A stretch of DNA of 64,000 nt from Thalassomonas actiniarum (GCF_000948975.2 NZ_CP059735.1:1550001-1614000); one strand, 5' to 3'. Positions 25,538 to 34,653 are shown, counted from the first letter of the stretch. Notes: generated by a model not told the origin, from the letters alone. Translations and numbers: made by a program.

Positions 25538-27283
25538 CTAGCGCATGTCGGCAAACTCGATATCAAAGTGTAAGCCCCGGCTTTGCCCGTTATGGGCGTT
25601 GATGGTGCCGTTTAAGGTATCTGTCACCAGGTTGTAGATAATATGGGTACCCAGGCCGGACCCGCCCTGGGTGGCTTTAGTGGTATAGAACATGTTAAAA
25701 AGTTTCGGCAGGTCTTCTTCTTCTATGCCTTTACCGTTATCGGCGTAATGAATGCGCAGGACCTGCTCATGTTTGCTGATATCTATGATGATTTTTCCCT
25801 GCTGGATATCTTCGAAACCATGAACGATGGAATTCATGATCAAATTGGTGAAGATCTGGGCGATAGCGCCGGCATGACTATAAATATTAATGTCTTCCGA
25901 ACAGTTGATTTCGATGCTGTGATGGGTTTTTTTCAGCTTGGGATCTAAGGACTGAATAATTTCATGCAGGTATTTGGCCATATTGATGGAGCGGATTTTA
26001 TCGCTGATCTGATCGACTGCTACCTGCTTGTAACTGGTATTGAGATCAGAGGCCCGGGTCAGGTTATTCATCAGCAATTCAATGCTTTGTTTGGCATTGC
26101 GGATAAAATCATCCAGGGTGCGTTTGGTCAGTTTTTGATTTTGGATATCTTCGTCTATCTGGGCGATCAAATCCGACAAATAACTGGTGGAGGTAATACT
26201 CACTCCTATCGGGGTATTGATTTCATGAGAGACTTCCGCCGAAAGGTTGCCCAGCGTTGCCATTTTTTCCGCTTCGAGCAAGCGTTCCTGGGCTTTTTTC
26301 AATTCAATGATCGAACTTTTTAAATCATTGTTGGTGTTAGTCAGGGTAAGTTCGGTTTTTCTGCGCCGGTTATTTTCTTCCTGCAATTGTGTTTGCTGTT
26401 GTAACATTTCCCTTTGCTGAATTTCCATCTTCAGCATAGTGGTGCTTAAAGAAGAGGTTTTGCGCGCCACTTCCTGCTCCAGCTGCAGGTTTTGTTCGTC
26501 AAGCTTGTGGTTAGCAGAGATCAGTTCGTTTTGTACTTCCGCCAGCCGCTCCTTAAAGAGCACCAGTTCATCAATCAGGTTGTTATAGGCATCTTCGAGA
26601 ATATTGAGTTCGTTATGCTCATAACTCATGGAATGTAGTTTTGACGCTTCGGGATCGTCTAAATCCAGCTGTTTGATCTGCTCGGTCAATTCATTGAGGG
26701 GATTGGTTAATAACTGGGAAAATGCCAGGGAAAACAAAAAGACCAGGGCGGCAGTTTTGACTATGGCATTGCCGATCAGAAAATAAATGCCGACCTCTAT
26801 GCGGTTGAAAATGACTTCGTTGCTTGATAACAGTGTGACGGTACCGACCCGGGTGGTGCGCCCGGAAAATTCAAAGATAAGCGGGAACGTATGGCCAAAC
26901 AGGCCCTCCGACAGCGAGTTGAGGTTGCGATATTCGCTTTGGCCACCTTCTGCTGAGTCAAAATTAAAACTGGCATTATGGGCGGTTTCCCCCAGTTGGG
27001 CGATGATCTGGTTATTCTCGTCGGTGACTGTGATGCCCTTGATCATGGGAATGGCCACCAGGCCGTCGGAAATGTCTATTGCCTGCTGGGTATTCAGCTC
27101 CCATACCGCCCGGGTTAAACTGCCGCTGAAGGTTTTTTCCAGGGTCAGCAGTTCGCTGTTAATATGGCTTTTGGTATTGAAATATTCTGCGACGATCTGA
27201 CCACAGGTAACAATAAAGGTTAATACAAAATAAAATGATAAAACCCGTGCAAGCAACTTGCGTGAAATACTGGTTACTTTCAT
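25538..27283 (-). CDS. Orphan membrane sensor histidine kinase
   Basis: 581 residues. TM helices near 12-32 and 165-190 flank a periplasmic domain of about 130 residues; a HAMP-like segment and a long coiled coil (about 245-355, Gln/Glu/Leu-rich) follow. The phosphoacceptor lies in AEVSHEINTPIG and the ATP-binding domain has NLIMNSIVHGF (N box), DNGKGI and GGSGLGTHIIYNLV. The HEINTP H-box places it with the HPK4-type kinases. No response regulator is adjacent, so its output partner is unknown. The periplasmic domain resembles CHASE-type sensors only loosely. Confidence 0.87.
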   Translation of the reverse strand: MKVTSISRKLLARVLSFYFVLTFIVTCGQIVAEYFNTKSHINSELLTLEKTFSGSLTRAVWELNTQQAIDISDGLVAIPMIKGITVTDENNQIIAQLGETAHNASFNFDSAEGGQSEYRNLNSLSEGLFGHTFPLIFEFSGRTTRVGTVTLLSSNEVIFNRIEVGIYFLIGNAIVKTAALVFLFSLAFSQLLTNPLNELTEQIKQLDLDDPEASKLHSMSYEHNELNILEDAYNNLIDELVLFKERLAEVQNELISANHKLDEQNLQLEQEVARKTSSLSTTMLKMEIQQREMLQQQTQLQEENNRRRKTELTLTNTNNDLKSSIIELKKAQERLLEAEKMATLGNLSAEVSHEINTPIGVSITSTSYLSDLIAQIDEDIQNQKLTKRTLDDFIRNAKQSIELLMNNLTRASDLNTSYKQVAVDQISDKIRSINMAKYLHEIIQSLDPKLKKTHHSIEINCSEDINIYSHAGAIAQIFTNLIMNSIVHGFEDIQQGKIIIDISKHEQVLRIHYADNGKGIEEEDLPKLFNMFYTTKATQGGSGLGTHIIYNLVTDTLNGTINAHNGQSRGLHFDIEFADMR

Positions 27284-27466
27284 CTACTCACTCTATTGTT
27301 ATCTTAATGGTCAATTTTAGCTATTTTACTCACCGATAACAGCTTTTTATTCGCTAATGCTTAGTGTTTTAACATAATCTTGAGCTATTGTTAATTTTAC
27401 TCAGTTGTTTTTTTTAATTTGGCAGATTTATGACATAAGTCACAAATATTTAAAATAAAAGTCATA

Positions 27467-27500
27467 TTGTCACAAAAGTGTCATAACTTGGTGGCACTAT
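27467..27500 (+). promoter_or_regulatory. Pho box and -10 of the porin gene
   Basis: TTGTCAC-AAAA-GTGTCAT (27467-27484) matches the 11-bp-spaced PhoB direct repeat. CACTAT (27495-27500) lies exactly 10 bases downstream, the standard PhoB-dependent -10 position. It predicts induction under phosphate starvation. Confidence 0.8.
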
Positions 27501-27541
27501 GTGCGCAATTTAATTTAGCTACTAACTGATTAAGGGTTACA

Positions 27542-28462
27542 ATGAAACTTTCAAACCGTGTTCTCACTCTGGCTATTTGTTCTGCATTCACTTTACCGGC
27601 TATGGCAGCCAACGTAGATATTTATGGTAAGGCGAACCTGTCTTTACAATCTTCTGATGACGGCGACGGTCAGTTTACCGAAATTAAAAGTAATGCCTCG
27701 CGCATCGGTTTAAAAGGTACCCATGCCTTAAGCGATGGTTTATCCGTCGTATATAAAGCTGAATTTCAGGTGGATATGGATGGTGACAGCGATGATAATT
27801 TCACCGACCGTAACCAGTATGTCGGCTTAAAGGGTAACTTTGGTGAAGTATTACTGGGTAAAAACGATACCATATTGAAGCAATCCCAGGGCAAAATCGA
27901 CCAGTTCAATGATTTAAATGCCGATATTAAAAACTTATTTAAAGGGGAGAACCGCATGAGTGATACCCTTACCTATAAGTCACCAAAAGTAAACGGCTTC
28001 CAGTTTGCCGCTACCTATATTGCCGAAGATGAAGCCGATGCCGAGGACGGCTATTCTGTCGGGCTTTTCTATGGCGATAAAGGCCTGAAAAAATCCAAAG
28101 TTTTTGCCTCCATTGCCGTAGACACCGATGTAAAAGGGTATGACATTACCCGTGCCACGGTGCAGGGCAAGGTTGCCGGTGTCGTTTTAGGCGCCATGTA
28201 CCAGACGCAGGAAAGCGATGACGGCAGTGCCGAAATGGACGGCTTCGTATTGTCGGCCAAATATGCGCTTGATAAAGTTGTCCTGAAAGCTCAGTACCAG
28301 GATGCAGACCACGACGGCAGTGACGATAAAACCGGTGCCAGCGTAGGAGTGGATTATCGTTTGGCGAAGAGCACTAAATTATATGCCTTTTACACTGCAT
28401 TCGACATCGACAACGGCGAAGACAAGGATTATTTAGGCGTAGGTATTGAATATAAGTTCTAA
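27542..28462 (+). CDS. Gram-negative trimeric porin, probably phosphate-regulated
   Basis: 306 residues with a signal peptide cleaved after PAMA (about residue 22), giving mature ANVDIYGKANLSLQ. Alternating beta strands, many Asp/Asn/Gly turns and a terminal phenylalanine (VGIEYKF) mark an outer-membrane barrel of the OmpC/PhoE-like porin_4 group. The porin hallmarks SRIGLKGTHAL and YVGLKGNFGEVLLGKNDT are present. Asp/Glu are frequent in the loops, unlike the basic anion-selective PhoE. The upstream Pho box predicts expression during phosphate limitation. A ribosome-binding AAGGG precedes ATG 27542. Confidence 0.9.
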   Translation: MKLSNRVLTLAICSAFTLPAMAANVDIYGKANLSLQSSDDGDGQFTEIKSNASRIGLKGTHALSDGLSVVYKAEFQVDMDGDSDDNFTDRNQYVGLKGNFGEVLLGKNDTILKQSQGKIDQFNDLNADIKNLFKGENRMSDTLTYKSPKVNGFQFAATYIAEDEADAEDGYSVGLFYGDKGLKKSKVFASIAVDTDVKGYDITRATVQGKVAGVVLGAMYQTQESDDGSAEMDGFVLSAKYALDKVVLKAQYQDADHDGSDDKTGASVGVDYRLAKSTKLYAFYTAFDIDNGEDKDYLGVGIEYKF

Positions 28463-28505
28463 ACCCGGTTTAAGCTAGGCTCTTACTAAGGCCTGCATGC
28501 CGTAG

Positions 28506-28535
28506 AAAATGGCTACCCGGGGTAGCCATTTTTTT
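28506..28535 (+). terminator. Rho-independent terminator of the porin gene
   Basis: AAAATGGCTACC (28506-28517) pairs with GGTAGCCATTTT around CGG; the T run continues to 28535. Confidence 0.92.
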
Positions 28536-28667
28536 ATTCCTTGAAAATATTTTTTAAAGGGAGATTAGCCATTTCTGTGTTTGGGTATATTGGTGAAAAT
28601 GTTTTTAATCGCTTGAACGTTTGTTGCTAAAGGCCGGGTTTTAAAAAGTGCTATTTAATAACGGCGA

Positions 28668-28880
28668 TTAAGCGGCCATTAAATAGGACTCTCGTCCTTT
28701 ATGTTTTTCCTTGCGCTGGTAGGCTCCTTTGCCTTTTTTGGCTTTGACGACCTGCTGGCGATAAACTTTGGACGTCACCAGGGCGGCAAGAAAATTATCA
28801 CGGATCACGCCTCTGCCGGTCTCAACGGCTGCTGCCTGAGGCTTGTTGGCCTGTTTTATCGTTTTTTGCTTTGTTTTCAT
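28668..28880 (-). CDS. arfA: ArfA, alternative ribosome-rescue factor A
   Basis: 70 residues. The core GRGVIRDNFLAALVTSKVYR, the block QQVVKAKKGKGAYQRK and EKHKGRES match E. coli ArfA (GQIKDNAIEALL, KNKKGKGSYMRKGKH). ArfA recruits RF2 to ribosomes stalled on non-stop mRNA when tmRNA fails. The last codons encode a stem-loop (28685-28698). In E. coli and relatives an in-gene hairpin or terminator makes the arfA message itself non-stop, so ArfA rises only when tmRNA is overloaded. The Lys-rich N-terminal extension (about 1-22) is longer than in E. coli. Confidence 0.9.
   Translation of the reverse strand: MKTKQKTIKQANKPQAAAVETGRGVIRDNFLAALVTSKVYRQQVVKAKKGKGAYQRKEKHKGRESYLMAA
28685..28698 (-). 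promoter_or_regulatory. Hairpin inside the arfA coding end
   Basis: On the minus strand AGGAC-GAGA-GTCCT forms a five-pair stem with a GNRA tetraloop, spanning the codons for G-R-E-S just before the stop. It is well placed to be cut or to terminate transcription before the stop codon. The stem is short, so its strength is uncertain. Confidence 0.45.
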
Positions 28881-29007
28881 TTGTTAGCTCTCACTTAAAT
28901 GACTGGATTAAAATCATCAGCCAAAGCTAAGGCTATGTTTAGGCCTGGCTGATTGAATAACGGTGGCAGTGTAATCTTCCTTAAGCCGCCAATCAAGGGG
29001 GACAGGA

Positions 29008-30534
29008 TTAACGGCTTGTTTCCTGTACCCGCACCACCCCCATAAAGGTCGCTGTGACGATATCGTTATCCTCCCCTACCTGGGTTGCGGCATAGGTGCT
29101 GTTAAATCTGCTACCTTGCCCCAGTCGTTGATGAAATGCCGATTGCCCCGTGCGCCAATCCATGGCTTCTAATGTCCAGGTATTGTCCCGGGAGCCGATA
29201 CAATAGGCCAGGTTGCTGGCACTGCTCATGGTTGGAATGCCGTTGGGACAGCTGATGTTGTTAGACCAGGTACTTTTGAGTGATTTGCTTGTGCTGTGCC
29301 ACTGGAATTTTTCGACGCCAAACGGCTGGTTATAGGGTTGTCCCGATAATAATATGGTCCAGAAATCTCCGAGCAGCGGCCATTTTTGCGTGTTCAACTT
29401 ATAATCGTTGTTGACCACCATAGCGCCATAACCGCGCACCAGTACCGACTGTTCGGAAATACTGCGGCTGGCATTGGCATTGCCGAACGTTACCGGGATC
29501 TCGGCGGCGATGCGGATGTCTTTTCCCGGGGCGAGGGGGGTCCAGTTGGCGGGAATTTCATCCCGCCACATCAGCACTAAATGGGTCAGCTCCTGGCCGT
29601 CGGTAAAGACCACAAACTTGTCTTTATCCTTGCCTGTGCCCATCAGGGTTGGGGTGGAACCTGAACCTGTGCCTAACCGTCCGGGCCAGGGCGTTTCCGG
29701 GCCGTGCTGATAGTCAGCGCGCCATACTGAAGCGATATTGTTGCCGTCAAATGCCAACCTGTGCATGTATTTACTGGTTACGACATAGATGCCGCCTTCT
29801 TCGTCGACGGCCAGTGAGTTTGATATCGTTTCCTCCTCTCCCAGGCGGTAGGAATACAGCCGGGCAAAATCCCGGGAAAGCAGGGCGACAAGGCCTAAGT
29901 TGGTTGCCAGTACCAGATAGCCGTCATAGGTGAGGTTAATGCCTATGATGTATTCGTCCGGGCTTTTCAGTATATTTTCCGGCAGGATAAATTCACCGGT
30001 TTTTTCCTGAGCATGGTGTTGTGGTGCTGCGCCTGCTGTGGCTTTATCCCGGTATTTTTCCAAGATACGGCCTTTAGGCACATAAAGGTAATTATCAAGA
30101 TCGGCAACCACATAAGCGCCGGTTTCACCATTGGCAGTGACATCTGATTTTCTCAGTTGATGCACGTTTTTTATGCCGGGGTCATTCAAGTCCAGTTTAT
30201 ACATAGTGGTCGCGGTGGAACCGTATACCGCGCGCTGGCCATTAGCAAGGCTTTTCCCGTAGGCCAGGGTGATGGAAGGAAATTCCTGCTCCTGAAAAGC
30301 AACTTTAAGTGTTTGGCCCGGCTCAGGCCCCGGCAGGGGGGAGGAGGCCTGATTATAGGAGTTGCGGTGAGACATGGGCCAGGGAGAGTCGGCGAGATAA
30401 GGATTTGTCGGCGGTTCAAACCCGTCCGGCCCTGCTTCTGCGGCCAAAGTAGCGGCTGTTAATAGCAGTGGAGTGAGCACAGAGCAGGTAAGCAAACTTG
30501 CATGCCGTGCAAATGTTATCGAAGCTGTTTTCAT
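29008..30534 (-). CDS. Exported quinoprotein-like beta-propeller protein
   Basis: 508 residues from ATG 30534, which follows AAGGA by about eight bases; a GTG seven codons upstream is less likely. A signal peptide (about 1-32, ending LAAEA) is followed by repeated strand blocks such as GAYVVADLDNYLYVPKG, YDGYLVLATNLGLVALLS and DEEGGIYVVTSKYMHRL, the pattern of PQQ-dehydrogenase-like propellers. No dehydrogenase active site or CxxCH is seen, so it may be a binding or scaffold propeller rather than an enzyme. It has no obvious operon partner. Confidence 0.65.
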   Translation of the reverse strand: MKTASITFARHASLLTCSVLTPLLLTAATLAAEAGPDGFEPPTNPYLADSPWPMSHRNSYNQASSPLPGPEPGQTLKVAFQEQEFPSITLAYGKSLANGQRAVYGSTATTMYKLDLNDPGIKNVHQLRKSDVTANGETGAYVVADLDNYLYVPKGRILEKYRDKATAGAAPQHHAQEKTGEFILPENILKSPDEYIIGINLTYDGYLVLATNLGLVALLSRDFARLYSYRLGEEETISNSLAVDEEGGIYVVTSKYMHRLAFDGNNIASVWRADYQHGPETPWPGRLGTGSGSTPTLMGTGKDKDKFVVFTDGQELTHLVLMWRDEIPANWTPLAPGKDIRIAAEIPVTFGNANASRSISEQSVLVRGYGAMVVNNDYKLNTQKWPLLGDFWTILLSGQPYNQPFGVEKFQWHSTSKSLKSTWSNNISCPNGIPTMSSASNLAYCIGSRDNTWTLEAMDWRTGQSAFHQRLGQGSRFNSTYAATQVGEDNDIVTATFMGVVRVQETSR

Positions 30535-30885
30535 GGTTACATTCCTTGTATTCACTTATTGGAGTACAGTGCCATATTCAGGCGGTGCACAGGATGAGCG
30601 ACATACAGGAAAAGCCAGGTTAATTGATAAATCAAGTCATGAGCGGTCAGGTTTTCAATAGATTACATTTCTCTTTAGTTCTGGTTACCCTAATTACAAA
30701 GCGTTACAGGTTGGCGGGTAAAGAGGTAAATGGGCCGGGCCGACTTTTTCTTATTGGATAAGGTTCGTCGGTGAGGTTAACCAGGGAGGCGGCAACGGCT
30801 AATATGTAACTTGCAGGTGATATCCTAGTGTGTTTGTGGTTAATTGAGCATATAGTATTAGGATGATGCGAATTCTTAAGGGCCC
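30535..30885. other. Intergenic region between divergent genes
   Basis: About 350 bases separate the propeller gene from the binding-protein gene. A TATAGTAT near 30851 could be a -10 for the latter. No convincing coding sequence, repeat or RNA is seen. Confidence 0.3.
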
Positions 30886-31776
30886 ATGATATTGCCATTT
30901 AGGTTATTTTTGCTTTTTTGTTGTTTGTTTAATACCCGGTTACCGGCTGCCGAACTTCTGGTGCTGCGTCATATTGCCCCCGAAAGTCAACAAGATACCC
31001 GCAATTATTATTTTACCGATTTACTTACCCTGGCATTAAAGAAAACCGAAGCGACCGCCGGCCCCTTCGAACTGCTCAGTTATGCTGCCCCCATGAATCA
31101 AAGCCGTGCCTTGAGTTCGTTAAATCAAGACTACGGGGTGGATATTGTCTGGACCATGACCTCAAATGAACGGGAGTTAAATTATCTACCGATACGTATA
31201 CCTTTGTTAAAGGGACTGTTGGGACACAGGATTTTTTTGATCCATAAAAAAGATCGGCAAAAGTTTGCCAATATTTCTACCCTGGAACAATTGCAGGCAT
31301 TATCTGCCGGACAGGAAAACGGCTGGCCGGATATCGAGATTTTAAAAAGTAACGGCTTTAACGTGGTCACCGGCTACCAATATGCCGGCTTGTTTAAAAT
31401 GTTAGCGGATAACAGGTTTGACTATTTTCCCCGGGGCATGAATGAGATCTGGCAGGAAGCACCGATTTATAGCGGTTTAGAGCTGATGGTTGAGCCCGGT
31501 ATCGTGGTGTATTACCCGGCGCCTATCTATTTCTTTGTGGCGAAAAATCAACCGGCGCTGGCCAAACGTATCGAAACCGGGTTAATGCTGGCTATCCGTG
31601 ACGGCTCTTTTGAGCAGTTATTTCTTAGCCATCCATCGAATCAGGAGATGTTTATTAAAACCCGGCTGGAGCAGAGAAAAATTTTTCGCCTGGAAAATCC
31701 TTTATTACCTGAAAAAACCCCATTGAAAAATCCCGAGCTCTGGTACCAGATCCCGCGGGAGCCAAGTAAAGATTAA
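30886..31776 (+). CDS. Periplasmic solute-binding protein-like (SBP_bac_3 type)
   Basis: 296 residues with a signal peptide (about 1-22, ending PAA). The body resembles periplasmic amino-acid-binding proteins: an N-terminal lobe with VDIVWTMTSNERE, a central LEQLQALSAG and a return lobe with DNRFDYFPRGMNEIWQE. No ABC transporter gene is adjacent. Stand-alone exported proteins of this type are numerous in marine Alteromonadales, and ligand and role are usually unknown. Confidence 0.72.
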   Translation: MILPFRLFLLFCCLFNTRLPAAELLVLRHIAPESQQDTRNYYFTDLLTLALKKTEATAGPFELLSYAAPMNQSRALSSLNQDYGVDIVWTMTSNERELNYLPIRIPLLKGLLGHRIFLIHKKDRQKFANISTLEQLQALSAGQENGWPDIEILKSNGFNVVTGYQYAGLFKMLADNRFDYFPRGMNEIWQEAPIYSGLELMVEPGIVVYYPAPIYFFVAKNQPALAKRIETGLMLAIRDGSFEQLFLSHPSNQEMFIKTRLEQRKIFRLENPLLPEKTPLKNPELWYQIPREPSKD

Positions 31777-31877
31777 GCTGGTGAACCCCTTAGTGATGGT
31801 TTTTGGGAATCATTTATCGCTTAATTCAGGGCATTATGCTCCCGGAAACCGGCTTGTATCAACGGCCTTAGCTTGCT

Positions 31878-32435
31878 TTATTTAAGGCTACTGTGGCTAA
31901 AATGGGTACCGAGCAATGATAACAGGCAATAACCGGTAAAATAATAAAAGCCCAGGCCGGCGGCAGAGAAAGTTTCGCTGCTGATCAATAAATCTACTTT
32001 AAAGCCCAGGATAGAAAATTGCTGGTTATTGGCGGTTTCAGCATGGTTAGTGGATAAAATCGCTAAAAACACCGCGACGACAAAGACATCCGCCATCGAC
32101 CATTTTCCGATACTGGCAACAAAGTTTAAAATTTTCGCTTCGATATCGGTATTTTTTTTGAAATAGGCCAGGCTGACCAGGGCGGTCTTTAACAGCGGGA
32201 TACAAATGGAAAACAAAAAGATCAGCGCGGCGACCAGTAAACGCTGGTCTTGCCATAACTCTTCTATGGTGGCCAGTAAAGACAGCTCTTTGTTCAATAA
32301 ATCTGAGGACAAGGTTGAGGCGCTTACCCGGGCTGTCATCTCCATCGACATGGAAAACATCGGCAAAATGATACCGGGAATAAAGAGGGCGAGGGCGGCA
32401 ATATTAAAGGCAAAACCTAAGTGTTTTTTTATCAT
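31878..32435 (-). CDS. PqiA-family membrane protein (single domain)
   Basis: 185 residues with four hydrophobic helices (about 7-27, 67-88, 110-132, 155-177). The block GKWSMADVFVVAVFLAIL is the PqiA signature, and SMSMEM with a following loop matches the first helix hairpin. E. coli PqiA has two such domains plus zinc-ribbon cysteines; here there is one domain and no cysteine pairs. PqiA works with MCE protein PqiB in envelope lipid transport, but no MCE gene is adjacent. It is divergent from the DUF2959 lipoprotein. Confidence 0.82.
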   Translation of the reverse strand: MIKKHLGFAFNIAALALFIPGIILPMFSMSMEMTARVSASTLSSDLLNKELSLLATIEELWQDQRLLVAALIFLFSICIPLLKTALVSLAYFKKNTDIEAKILNFVASIGKWSMADVFVVAVFLAILSTNHAETANNQQFSILGFKVDLLISSETFSAAGLGFYYFTGYCLLSLLGTHFSHSSLK

Positions 32436-32639
32436 TGGGCGATTTAATGTCAGCGATGTCAGAATTTGGGCAATTATGTTATATCTTCCGGCGTGAGTTC
32501 AAGTCTAAGCGCAAGCGGGGATGGGTTTTATTGTTACTGTTTTTTTCCGCTTGCCCGGCGAGGAAAGAAAAATTTATTGGCGTATTGTTTCAGAATAAGA
32601 GATCATAAAGAAAACCCCTTAGAAAACGAAAGCTTGACC

Positions 32640-33287
32640 ATGAGAGAATTCAAGAGTTATTTTGCCCTACTGATTTTATTTGCCTGCTTATCCGGTTGCT
32701 CCAGTGCCTATTATTCGGCGATGGAAAAAGTCGGTATCCATAAGCGGGATATCATGGTGGATCGGGTGGAAGAAGCTAAAGATTCACAGCAGGAGGCCCA
32801 ACAGCAGTTTGCCAGCGCCCTGGAGCAGCTGTCGGCATTGATCGCCTTTGATGGTGGCGACCTGCAAACCCAGTATGAATTGACCAACGAGCAATATGAA
32901 AACAGCAAAAATGCTGCCGAGGAAGTCGGGGCGCGTATTGCTGCGGTGGAAAATGTCGCCGATGCCTTGTTTGACGAATGGCACGAAGAATTAAGCCAGT
33001 ACTCCAGCGCTAAATTAAGACGCCAAAGCGAGCAAAAATACAAGGAAACCCAAAGACGCTATAACAGCCTGATCAAGGCGATGCACAAGGCCGAAGACCG
33101 AATGCAGCCGGTTTTAGTGGCCTTAAAAGATAATACCCTGTATTTAAAACATAACCTTAATGCCAAAGCCATCGGTGCGTTGCAGGGGGAATATCAGAGT
33201 ATTAAGGAGGATGTCGAAGTGTTGATCAAGGAAATGAACCAGGCGATACAGCAGTCTCAACAGTTTATTGATTTACTGAAGAGTTAA
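32640..33287 (+). CDS. DUF2959 lipoprotein
   Basis: 215 residues from ATG 32640; the frame opens earlier, but this start gives a signal peptide with lipobox LSGC (C20). The mature part is helical: AYYSAMEKVGIHKRDIMVDRV is the DUF2959 opening, then heptad-like stretches rich in Gln, Glu and Ala, ending in VEVLIKEMNQAIQQSQQF. The function of the family is unknown. Lack of a strong Shine-Dalgarno leaves some doubt on the start, but the lipobox supports it. Confidence 0.85.
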   Translation: MREFKSYFALLILFACLSGCSSAYYSAMEKVGIHKRDIMVDRVEEAKDSQQEAQQQFASALEQLSALIAFDGGDLQTQYELTNEQYENSKNAAEEVGARIAAVENVADALFDEWHEELSQYSSAKLRRQSEQKYKETQRRYNSLIKAMHKAEDRMQPVLVALKDNTLYLKHNLNAKAIGALQGEYQSIKEDVEVLIKEMNQAIQQSQQFIDLLKS

Positions 33288-33726
33288 GGTTCATTTTTCC
33301 TGTTTTTACCTTACTCGGGGGATAGCAATAAAGAGCTTTAGCCCGGTGTAAAGGTAAGAATAAATGAATCTCTCTTGCCGTTTCTCGTCGCGCCGGTCGC
33401 TGCTGTTTCATTGTTGGCCGAGCCTTTAAGCTCATAAGGCAGCGACAGGAGCAAAAGCGAAACTTTCTCCTAAAACGGCCGTTTATCCAAGGAGTTGTGC
33501 TTAGAAGCGCATTACAGGCGGCCGGTTGCAAATCAGACGAATGAATCCCGATTTTTGCTGTTGAACCATTCCCGATGTTTATTGCCGTCGAGAATGGTTT
33601 ACATAGGCCATTTCAGAGAAAAAATCAGGCCCTGCCGGGTCCCCAGGGAATGGCGGATACCCGAAAAGGCACGCCGTTTTGGCCGCCGGTGTTATGATCC
33701 GGGTGATAGATGCTTTCGTCAAAGCT
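33288..33726. other. Gene-free region after the DUF2959 gene
   Basis: About 440 bases with only unconvincing short frames. AACCATTC (about 33563) and GAATGGTT (about 33590) form an inverted repeat with a 20-base loop. GC-rich stretches near 33640-33690 could be a decayed gene, but no family is recognisable. Confidence 0.35.
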
Positions 33727-34278
33727 TTATTGATAGAGATCCGGATGAAGAAACGGCGCCATGGCCAGGATCAATGCCTGGTGGTACACGCTTTGCCGGG
33801 TTTGCTGGTGATTGGTGAGCAAGCCGATGGCGCCCCCCTGTTGCTTGATGTTCCGGGTATTAAACAGGTTATCCATCACATCGCCTAACTCTTCCCCTTG
33901 TTCCAGGGCCTGGTAAACACTTTTGGGCAGGGGTAATATCGAGGTTCTGCCAACGCTTTGTCTTTCGCCGTTATCGACAACGACATAAGCAAAAGTGGAC
34001 GGACCGTATTCAAAGTTATCTACACCGCCTTCGATGGCGATATAGAAATCCGCCGCCTCGTGGGATTCTGTCTGTTGCTGGCAGTAGAGTACCCGGTTAA
34101 TGGCTCCTTCCCGGGTTTCGTCTGCGCTCATGGGTTGATCCGCTACCAGGGAGGGGGCATCTTGTCCGTGGCACTGGACCTGGTGATCGGGAAATAAGCT
34201 GCTTAATGCCGTTTGCACCGCATTAATTTTAACCGGGTTAAGCGAGCCGACCACGACATTAAGAATTTCTTGCCTCAT
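33727..34278 (-). CDS. yjjX: YjjX, inosine/xanthosine triphosphatase
   Basis: 183 residues. The N-terminus VVVGSLNPVKINAVQTAL, the substrate motif AIEGGVD and the C-terminal QGGAIGLLTNHQQTRQSVY are hallmarks of the YjjX/NTPase_I-T family. It hydrolyses non-canonical ITP and XTP and so keeps deaminated purines out of nucleic acids. It stands alone, divergent from the exporter operon. Confidence 0.93.
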   Translation of the reverse strand: MRQEILNVVVGSLNPVKINAVQTALSSLFPDHQVQCHGQDAPSLVADQPMSADETREGAINRVLYCQQQTESHEAADFYIAIEGGVDNFEYGPSTFAYVVVDNGERQSVGRTSILPLPKSVYQALEQGEELGDVMDNLFNTRNIKQQGGAIGLLTNHQQTRQSVYHQALILAMAPFLHPDLYQ

Positions 34279-34395
34279 TGCTTAAAGCTCCTGTTTCTTT
34301 TTTATATTTGTTATTTTAATCATAAAAGGCAGTGAGGCGGGCAGTTTATCGTAAATTTATTTGTGAAGGGGTAAGAATCAGCGGTTCGCGTTTTT

Positions 34396-34461
34396 GTTCG
34401 TCTTATTGTTCGCCTTATTGTTCGCCTTATTGTTCGCCTTATTGTTCGCCTTATTGTTCGG
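34396..34461. repeat. 12-bp tandem repeat upstream of the exporter operon
   Basis: Five consecutive copies of GTTCGCCTTATT (first copy has T for C at position 6), then GTTCGG. The array lies about 95-160 bases upstream of the -24 element, where enhancer-binding sites of NtrC-type activators usually sit. On the minus strand it would encode NKAN repeats in an open frame that overlaps the hlyD start, which I do not call a gene. Confidence 0.85.
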
Positions 34462-34553
34462 TAATGGGTATGGCGGTACCAAAGGCGAACAGCCAGTCCT
34501 GGCTTCGGTGAAATGATTCTTCTTAAGTTGTTGTTTTTTAATTAATGTTCTTG

Positions 34554-34570
34554 TTGGCACGATACTTTCA
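34554..34570 (+). promoter_or_regulatory. Sigma-54 (-24/-12) promoter of the HlyD-ABC operon
   Basis: TTGGCACG-ATAC-TTTCA matches the consensus TTGGCACG-N4-TTGCA with one mismatch (T for G at -13), and the -24 GG and -12 C are correctly spaced. Transcription would start near 34581, about 70 bases before the hlyD ATG. An NtrC-family activator gene lies in the same cluster. Confidence 0.72.
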
Positions 34571-34653
34571 ATATCGAGATTATCAGCAGTGATTTGCACT
34601 TTGACTTTATCAGGCAAATCACTCGGGACAGATAAAGAGATATGGAGTTTGCC

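Noticed and set aside
27493-27508. TGGCAC-N7-GC upstream of the porin as a second sigma-54 promoter
   Set aside because: The -12 part lacks TT and the Pho box with its -10 at 27495 explains the region better.
33495-33818. Plus-strand 107-codon frame overlapping yjjX
   Set aside because: It runs antisense into yjjX, is rich in Arg and Pro as shadow frames are, and has no start signal.
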